Assembly: GCA_000469685.2 (NCBI GenBank)
Contig: LS997565.1
Span: 23,761,272-23,825,271 of the forward strand
Direction: 5' to 3'
Source of the DNA: Haemonchus contortus
Lineage: Eukaryota; Nematoda; Chromadorea; Rhabditida; Trichostrongylidae
DNA length: 64,000 nt
How positions within the stretch are numbered: position 1 is the stretch's first letter; each line of letters opens with the position of its first letter. A program made the position numbers and the translations under genes. Under the pieces are notes generated by a model. The model made no database searches. It was given only the letters and a program-made list of their open reading frames with translations, and had not been told where the DNA came from. Below, in pieces: positions 56,740 to 64,000 of this stretch.

Positions 56740-57600
56740 GCCTGGTAAAATTTGAACATCTTATTGGTAGCCCTGCTCACAATCGTATTTATGTGCTCAT
56801 CGAAACTAAGATTACGTCAGATGACGAAGTCAAGATCAGTGACTTTGTCCACAATTTGGAAAACATTACCGGGAAGCTCCCACTTTTTGGACCACTACTT
56901 AACAAAATCAATAGCTTTCTGAAGATTGTTAGAGACAATGTCACTTTCGATAACCTTGTCTGCAGAAACTTTACAGTCAACTCCTAAGGACGTAATCAGA
57001 GAGCTCAATTCGAATGTACAAATGTGAAAGAGAAGGGGGATAAGTCTCCACCTTGGGGACCCCGCTTGCAGCATTCTTGCTTGCGGAGAGTTGTTTCTTG
57101 ATACGCACTTGAAAAGTGCGATTGGTAAGGAACTCACTTAGCCATTCGAGAAGAACACCCCGGATACCAACACTTCTATAATAGTTCAAGAAGCAGCTTC
57201 TTGTGCGGCACTTTACCGAAGGCTTCCATAAAGTCAAAATAAAAATCATGAACCGGTTTATTGCCATTTAATCCCTTAGTCCAGTCGTTGAGGCACCCAG
57301 TTGGTTGTGTGAACGTGGATTTACCTTTGACAAAACCTTGCTGATTAGGGCTAATCACTTGATATTTGTCAAGATGAGCTGCAATTCTCTTCTTGATTAT
57401 TTTTTCAAATACCCTTGCAATGATTGAGTTGATGCTTTAGGCCTGTAACTGCCTGGTATATAATAAGGTTTTTTAGGGATAGGGGTGGCACTCGCGTGCT
57501 TCCAAATGACAGACACCTCACGTCTGATGAGTGACAAATTTATGATAAACCTGAGATGGCTCAAAATTAGGGCAGAAACTAGCTTCAAAAAATATAAAGG
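56740..57600 (-). mobile_element. LINE reverse transcriptase fragment
   Basis: Consecutive minus-strand frames with several shifts: 57588-57397 (ASATPIPKKPYYIPGSYRP), 57358-57176 (ISPNQQGFVKGKSTFTQ, YFDFMEAFGKVPHKKLL with the first catalytic Asp region), and 57267-56895 (GIRGVLLEWLSEFLTNRTFQ, the SGVP box, then KVSADK in place of FADDTK). Order and motifs are those of a CR1/jockey-type reverse transcriptase. Ends missing; pseudogene. Confidence 0.75.
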
Positions 57601-57659
57601 TATGTCATCCGGAGTAAGGGAATACGAACTATGCCATTCTGTATGCAGTTCAATATTGG

Positions 57660-58530
57660 ATTAGAAAGTTTGTTGATCTACTTGCTTATACAACCGTGAT
57701 TTTGATTGTTATTGGTATTATTATTTTTTGTTAGCTAGTCTGGGGTCATTCTTTCCGATTGGCCTTCCAGGGTCGATCAGCCTTCTAGGCTCAGCTGAAC
57801 TAGTAACGAATTTGTGAATAAGAAATTTCGTTACGATGCAAACATCGAGAGGGAACTAGGAAGAAATGTGAGCGTGAAATGAGTAACGTTGTGAGATGTG
57901 AATAACAAAGTATGTTACTAAATAGTATTAAAAAAATCCCATTGTGGAAAACACCCATTCCTCTTATTTGCCTGCAGGTAAAGTACTCATGATAAGATGG
58001 TCTTCATCACACTCTTGATCTTCCTTCCACATATTCGGAGTATTGCAAAGAGTTTATAGGGAGACTGTGTAGATTTTGGAGCGTATGTTATGACAAAGTA
58101 GTCTTGATTATCCACTGCCTTGCTTCTCTGGAATGTAAGATTTAGTACTGATGTTGATGATGCACTGATGAAGCCTTGAAAAACAGAATTGATATTAATT
58201 TAACTGAGGCTGGAAGAGGATTAAGCAGTCAACCGACAAACAATGTCACCCCACAGGCGACTGAGTGGGCGTGCGAAGTGACGTGGTTTGGGTCTAAATT
58301 TCGTTCATGAAATGTCATTGTCAAAAGAAGATGACGAAGAGGAATGACATCAGTTTTCTTTCATCATTCAAGGCATTTTTATTGCCTTCAGAGGTCTGTT
58401 CCCAGAAATTAAATGGGTGCCTTGTACATGATTGAACTGTTTGCATGTTTGTATGAAGTTCCTTCAACAGCAATAAACGAGCATTTACTGCTTATTTGAT
58501 TTTATCGTCGTCTAAATCACTTCCATAATA
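57660..58530. other. Intergenic, no gene recognised
   Basis: Between two LINE fragments. Contains a near-palindromic GGCCTTCCAGG / GCCTTCTAGGC patch at about 57761-57793. No exon or transposon end supported. Confidence 0.35.
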
Positions 58531-58539
58531 TCTAATTCA

Positions 58540-58955
58540 GAGCCACAGTTGGCTCAAGATACCGTCAGATTCGATCAAGGTGTCGGTATAGTAATCAGGG
58601 TCGGACTCAACAAAATTTCAACGCTATTACTGGACGAAGAACTCCCGATGGAAGTGAGAGCGTCCTTGTTTCACTCGACGGTGAACCCGCGTTGTTGTTC
58701 GCGCTCAATGCTGGTCGTCTACGAAGGCAGACGAAGAGAAATTTGCTGTGATGCAGTGATTAATGGAACGCAGAATTCGCAAAGTGTCACTTCGTGAACA
58801 TATCACAAATACAGAGTTGCGAAGACGAAGTGGCCTCGTTGATGTTGTCCAGGAAATGTATAAACGTAAACGAGAATGGGCCGGTCATGTGGCACGATTG
58901 AAAGACAACCGAGCGCTCTCACTGAAGGACGAAATTCTTGCTCTCGCACCCTAAC
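58540..58955 (+). mobile_element. LINE C-terminal fragment (RTE-like)
   Basis: Two shifted plus-strand frames: ELPMEVRASLFHSTVNP (the RASLF.STV motif after the reverse transcriptase) at about 58640-58700, and MERRIRKVSLREHITNTELR through REWAGHVARLKDNR at 58763-58925. These are the conserved endings of worm RTE-like LINE polyproteins. 5' truncated and frameshifted. Confidence 0.7.
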
Positions 58956-58969
58956 AGTAGAGCAGCACT

Positions 58970-59430
58970 CCGCCATTGCCACGGGCAGTAAACAGGAATT
59001 GACCCGTGCTCAACATACAGGGTTGTTTGTAGTGATAATGTCTACGATTGCGAAAGCTATCGGGAGTGCTGAGTCTCCCACAGGCCCAATCAAACAAGGC
59101 AGTCCGGAAAGGCCACGGATGGCCGCTACTGTGGGCGATAAGAAGATCATTTGTGCGTCAACCCCAGATTCCAGACGAGCATCTCGGTCATCTATAATGG
59201 CGGAAATATCGACGTTGCTAACATCTAGTGTCACCATCAACAGACGCCTGTGGGATGCTGGATTACATGGAAGGGGACCTGTTAGAAAGTATCTGGATCT
59301 CGAAAAAAACTGACGAGTTTGACTTCAATAGGCGCGTAATCACCAAAACTGGACCATCGACCAATAACGCGAAGTCATGTAGAGCGACTAGTCAAAGATT
59401 GTTTTGCTTGGTAGAGATGATTCGTTCGTA
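58970..59430 (+). mobile_element. Tc1-like transposase fragment
   Basis: Plus-strand frame gives a GSPERPRMAATVGDKKI linker, SSIMAEISTLLTSSVTINRR and LWDAGLHGRGPVRKYL, the bipartite DNA-binding region of Tc1-like transposases (compare RRRLHEAGLHSRRPVKKP). After a shift comes NHQNWTIDQ, then WSD-type remnants with stops (59330-59420). Lies immediately after a LINE fragment. Inactive. Confidence 0.65.
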
Positions 59431-59830
59431 GACGATCTGTTGAAAAAATAAGTTTTGACCCCAAGTACCAACTGACAACTCACAGGCATGGTGTCGGCTC
59501 AGTATTGGTTTGAGGATGTCTTCCGAGTCTAGGCATGGGTTCCGTGCGCCATATTCCCACCACTATGGTCCAGCAGATGTACGTAGACATTTTGCAGAAA
59601 TGCACGCCACAGATCTACAAAGGGCGCGATTGGTAGACTCTTCGGAAAATTTGATGCCTTGAGTGACCCAGCCACTGGCGGCTTCCATAGTCCACCGGCC
59701 GGCCACCAGTGGCTGAGCATGAACTCAAGAAAAGGATAGCCGGTAAAACAACCAAGAATGCTGCTCAAAGGTTTGGTCAATTTGAAGAAGATGAAAAAAA
59801 ATTGGTCTGCCTTGCCTTGCATCAAAGCCT

Positions 59831-59875
59831 TGCAGATGCTAAGCCGTCATCGATGCAAACGGCTTAGCATCTGCA
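59831..59875. repeat. Perfect inverted repeat, 17 bp arms
   Basis: TGCAGATGCTAAGCCGT, 11-base loop, exact complement. Confidence 0.95.
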
Positions 59876-60156
59876 GGGCTACAATGTACTAGACAAGTAG
59901 TTATTTGGGTCTTGATCTCATGATGATAGCGTTCAAGTCAAGTGATTTATTCTAAATTATTGAAACTGTTGTTGTTTTGTCCTGTTCAGGAAAAAGTGAA
60001 AAGTGGTCATTTAAACGAAATAAGAGTCTCGGGAGCTGTAAGATGGGAGCGAAAATCATTACTTTTGACAACGTTTCAAGAAATCTGTCAAAAATATTGA
60101 ATTCGATCAACATTATGGAGTTTTCTTATCTAAATCTCATGGACAATCTGCTGTTG

Positions 60157-60192
60157 ACAGGATCAGAATGGCTGCAGCCATTCTGATCCTGT
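60157..60192. repeat. Perfect 36 bp palindrome
   Basis: ACAGGATCAGAATGGCTG followed directly by its exact complement, with no spacer. Confidence 0.95.
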
Positions 60193-60719
60193 GACTTTCT
60201 AGAGTAAGAGCGGGAAAAAAATTCCGGTCATGAAGGGGTGCAGAAGTGTAGAAATGGAATACTCGAGAAGCAATTACCGACACGTCACAACGACTCATGG
60301 AACTAACTTCCAACGAAAGGGCCTTGATTGTTCATTGGTTTTCACTGGAGTATCTTGTTGACGCTTTAATTCAACAATCTAACAGCAGGGGAGCATGAAT
60401 TGGTCAAAATTTCGTTACCTGAGATTTGGACGCTTAGCATTGAAATAAACTGCACTATAGTGAGAAGTTGTGCTGCCTGTACTACTAACGAAACTTACTA
60501 TGAAGTCACCTCCAGGCTGTCTGCTCTGCTGGTGCGGATCGAGTGAATGAGTGGTACACTAAAGAGAAGTGATATAACAAGTAAATAAATGATTTCATGT
60601 TGGTTTCTGTGACTTTTGAAATAGTGTTGTACCAGACTCAGCCCAAGTACAACATACTAATCATCATGATGCATAGTCTGTCATTGTGATAAGGCGTTCC
60701 CACTATTACACATCGATCA

Positions 60720-60915
60720 TTATTCGTCATCGTCAAAATTTGGAGAAAGATCCACCCGAGCCAAGACCAAATTCACGTCTGCTTCGCCAAACAATATCGA
60801 AAAATCAAGTACACTGATGGTTGCGATCATGATGGATGGTGGTGACAGTTGATAGGCGTGATATTGATTTTCAACCATCTTCAGTTCCAGAATGGTACGG
60901 AGGCGCACGCAATCA
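60720..60915 (-). CDS. Possible last exon of a minus-strand gene
   Basis: On the minus strand, acceptor TCGTCAG is followed by an open frame ending in TAA, with ILELKMVENQYHAYQLSPPS and FGEADVNLVLARVDLSPNF then DDDE. The LELKM..Y..SPPS..IA pattern slightly recalls the second cyclin box, but this is too short to name. No upstream exon was identified with confidence. Could be chance. Confidence 0.25.
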
Positions 60916-60939
60916 GAAGATCTGACGAGGTACGCTTTT

Positions 60940-61780
60940 AAAGCTTTGATTCGACCCCTTGACTCGCCCTGTGTTGTGCTGGAGCTATTAGAGAGCTCGC
61001 AAGGAGGATAAATCGGTTGCTGCCGTGCTGGATGTTACCTGCGAGATACAAACCTTCTATAGCAACAACTAACTTGGACATTGAATAGATGTGAATATTA
61101 CTAAGTAACATGAATAATGTATTGTTGCAAATTATTATTGCAACATTAGTAATATGACATATTATATCTCTTTTATAACTAAGAAGTTTCGAAGCCACGG
61201 CTTCGCTATTAGGTAAACTAACAAGTGGTGAGTGGGTCTATTCCGACCTACTGACTAAACCTATGCCAACATTCTAAGCAATGTCAGTGTGACCATTAGA
61301 TCACTATCATCGAGAATTTTGCTCCAGTAACTATTGACTAAGTAGAGTTGGCAGTAGTAGTACCGTTTTGGGATGCGCTAACACAATCGTTGTTCACGGT
61401 TGTTGTTTGTTCGGAACGGTACTGGCGTTTTATATGTGGCGCCTATACAATGAATTGCAATAGCCTGCCGATGTACAGGTCAGTAGAAGTGGTTGTGTCT
61501 TACTTGGACTTCCCCTATTATGCGTAAGAAAAAGAATGCATCTAACATGATGATTTTTACCTGCGTTCTTTCCTCGAGAAACTACATAGCTAAAGGTGGT
61601 GGTGGTTTAGGTTTGTGCAAAAAAGTCGAAGACGTTCTCCTCATCGCAGATGAGTCTAATTCGTCTGATTCGTTGACTCGATCTTGAACTTTGCCTATTT
61701 TTGCCGTTGCCCGAGCTTTTCTGATACAAAATGTTAAGTTTTAACATTACACCGCAAATACTTGTATCTGTTCCGCTTTC
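60940..61780. other. Intergenic, no gene recognised
   Basis: AT-rich; short frames only. Would contain upstream exons of the putative minus-strand gene if that is real, but none was resolved. Confidence 0.3.
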
Positions 61781-61987
61781 TGTGAGTGGGCTTTCCTGAG
61801 CTCACATTTGCTCTGTTGATCTCTCGAGGCTTCACCCATCTCATTCTTAAACTACTACTTCAAGTGCTTCTTCAGACACTTTGGGGATTTTGGCACCTTT
61901 CTTCTCCATCCATTCGAGCGCAAGCTTCTCATTATACTTTCCTATGTCCAGCACGCATAAGGCTTTGCTCCATTCTCTCTCTGGCCT

Positions 61988-62235
61988 GCACGCATTCGTT
62001 GAAATGAGCTGTAAACTTGTGCGAAAAGTCGCCCACTGCGAGAAAGCTCCGCCCACAACAGATGTGACCACTTCATTTCTCGTACAGAGAATTGAGCGGA
62101 GCCAAGTGCAAAATGAGTAAAGGTTAGAGATTTGGCTCAGCAAGTGAAATGAAGTGGTAACATCTGTTGTGGGGGAGCTTTCTTGCAGTGGGCGACTTTT
62201 CGCACAAGTTCACAGCTCAATTCAACGCATGTGCA
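61988..62235. mobile_element. Palindromic MITE, ~90 bp arms
   Basis: Arms 61988-62080 and 62146-62235 are inverted copies (GTGCGAAAAGTCGCCCACTG; GCTCCGCCCACAACAGATGT and complements). Just outside, CTGAGCTCACATTTGCTCTG (about 61796) and CTGAGCTCAAATGTGCTCTG (about 62283) form a direct repeat that also occurs at 46.6 kb. Confidence 0.65.
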
Positions 62236-63292
62236 GGTCCCGCCCTCCATGGGTGGATCTTGGGTCGTTTTGGGATGGTCTGCTGAGCTCAAATGTGCTC
62301 TGTTGATCTTGCCTTATGCCCGATCCATCCCAAATACGACCCGACCTTTCACGACGGGTGATATCAAATTTTGTTACAAATAAATGAATGATGAATGGGA
62401 TGAATTGAACAGACACGTAAGTAATGGCGTGAAGTAAGATTATTCTCTAGTGTATGGGTCTAACTCAGTGTAATAGATCCATTGAACGAAGGAACTCTAA
62501 ATTTCCGCTCCCGGTTTCGAACCATCTGGACTTTGCGATTGAATCAATCGTTCCTAGTGAGTTTTCGAAAAACCCACTATTTCATAAGATCATTAGTTAA
62601 TATGAAAACGCCCTCTGCACTCACATCTGACTTTCCTCTGAGAGATCGCTGTGGGAAACGGCGCTTCGATATTCAGTAATGACTCAATTTCTCTATGCAA
62701 ATGTGCACGCTATGTAAAAAGTAATCGCTCTCAAAAACATCTGCATTTCAATGAACTTAATTTTAAAAGAGGCATCAGGTGATCCCAGAAGTTGTACTTC
62801 CTGCTTTACACGTTTTAGATTCCTTCGTTGCTCGAAATTTTTGTCCAAAACTTTTATATAGGTTCACCCGAGCCACACATTCCGACATTGTACCCGTCAA
62901 CAGTCACTTAACTGATTTTACTTTCCTTTTCTTGAAAAGAAGTGAGTAAACTCTAAAAGTGTCAACAATTCAACCGATATTAAAAGAACCTCCTGGCAGG
63001 CCTTACTGGAATTTGATTCTTCTCAATGATATTGAAGTTGTAGTGTGATGATTGTTTATTTTCCAGATATGTACTCATTAGCGGTCTTGCCTTTTTCATA
63101 GATTGAACTCCCCAGAGATTCGATATGTAGGCTAAGTTTTCTGTCATGAGTGGTTGTGATGTGTCATTTTAGAATTATCCTCGAGAATCTGATGAGCATA
63201 GTCGTGCAGGCAAAAAAAAAACTACTGTAAATATGAAGCAAACAGAAACTGAGTTGCGATCTCATTTCTGCATTCTGGACTGTTGTTTCTAG

Positions 63293-63936
63293 TTGAAATT
63301 CACGTTTGAGAATCTCCAACGGCATGTAAAACAGCTTATGCTAACATGCGATCGGATTAAAATCCAATTCACCACATTGCTCCCTTCACTGGTGCCGGCA
63401 GCCCATCCTACTTTCATTCCTACCGGGTTAGTGTTTTCGAGAATGTCTGCTAGTCATACTGAATAACTATAATTCTACTGCAAGGCTGTCTTGCCGCTTC
63501 TCCTCTTCTCTTTTGCTCATGCTTCTCATTCCAATACGTGATCCTATAATATTTTAATTTTGTCATTCCTGTCCTCTGTAGTAGCTTCTTCTAATTACGT
63601 TTCCATGCTTTAAATTCGTGCACTAAGGGTGTTCCTTTAGCCACGTGACAAATATCGTACAGGATTCTCCTCCGACCTGGAAACCATCATGGGAGAGCAA
63701 GGAGTCGAGCTAAAAAAATCACCTCCAGTGGTGAATTCTCACCCGCCACCTGAAGTCGAAGGGCAGGACCCTCCAGCTGTCCCTGTCCCTGCTGCTCACA
63801 CAGCTCGCATGGCACGCATAGACAATATGCCTCGTGTTGGCCGACGAGTGAGCTCGATAGAAGCTGTCAAGGGAGCTCCACCACCGAAGCGTCAGTCTGT
63901 GGTCGTGTACGAGACGCCCGATTCGCCTCCTGCTCA
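63293..63936 (+). CDS. Two exons of an unrecognised plus-strand gene, running off the window
   Basis: Exon 63293-63426 (acceptor TTTCTAG, donor GTTAGT) reads LKFTFENLQRHVKQLMLTCD and PSLVPAAHPTFIPTG. Exon 63641-63936 (acceptor CCTTTAG, donor GTAAGT) is open for 98 codons: PRDKYRTGFSSDLETIMGEQ, then a Pro-rich stretch (VNSHPPPEVEGQDPPAVPVP), then MPRVGRRVSSIEAVKG and a Ser/Pro end. The Pro-rich part looks disordered and cytoplasmic. The phases of the two exons do not match (the first ends in phase 2, the second is open in phase 0), so a further exon lies between them or they belong to different transcripts. Family not recognised. Confidence 0.5.
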
Positions 63937-64000
63937 GTAAGTTCCACCTAGCGATTTCTTTTTCGTTTTTCGTTGTATTTCGATGGAAAGAATGACTAAG

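Noticed and set aside
58155..58190. Third hammerhead candidate (CTGATGA, then GAAA)
   Set aside because: The bases between the boxes cannot pair and there is no closing stem I.

Overview
This window is nuclear DNA of a nematode, most likely a strongylid such as a hookworm or close relative. Reasons: genes are cut into many short exons (about 55-200 bp) whose introns end in TTTCAG-like acceptors; the two large genes are nematode-type (an FMRFamide-peptide-receptor-like GPCR and a receptor-type guanylyl cyclase); and the DNA is crowded with decayed mariner, Tc1, Tc3-like, BEL/Pao, LINE and Penelope-like elements and palindromic MITEs. No bacterial operon, CRISPR array or rRNA gene was seen. Species assignment is inference.

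Layout. 1-2.1 kb: probable last three exons of an unrecognised plus-strand gene. 2.8-6.8 kb (perhaps to 7.7 kb): rhodopsin-family peptide GPCR covering TM1 to TM7 in nine phase-compatible exons. 8-23 kb: intergenic DNA with a TTAA-flanked MITE, a decayed mariner-like element, a second MITE family, and a mariner split by a Penelope-like element that carries a hammerhead-ribozyme core. 23.07-50.16 kb: one receptor guanylyl cyclase gene of about 27 kb, read through about 26 exons in the order signal peptide, ANF-type ectodomain, transmembrane helix, kinase-homology domain, dimerisation helix, cyclase domain. Its introns hold a mariner, a BEL/Pao deletion derivative, a 1.7 kb foldback element, a 1.6 kb palindrome made from a Tc3-like transposon, and a mariner nested in another mariner. 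50-63 kb: intergenic repeats, including another mariner-like element, a third full-length TTAA MITE, palindromic MITEs, LINE pieces and Tc1/Tc3 relics, plus one weak minus-strand exon. 63.3-63.9 kb: two exons of another unrecognised plus-strand gene that runs off the window.

The two recognisable genes are both candidates for sensory or neuropeptide signalling (a peptide receptor and a cGMP-producing receptor), but nothing in the sequence shows that they work together. The cyclase keeps all the residues expected for catalysis. One ectodomain exon carries an extra base in a C run, and the exon joining the membrane helix to the kinase-homology domain was not found, so whether the gene is intact is open.

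The observations most worth following up are the hammerhead core in the Penelope-like element, the cyclase frameshift, a TTAA-flanked MITE family, the Tc3-derived palindrome, a Hsmar1-like mariner whose third catalytic Asp is Asn, and a set of perfect short inverted repeats with little or no spacer that look like template-switch scars.
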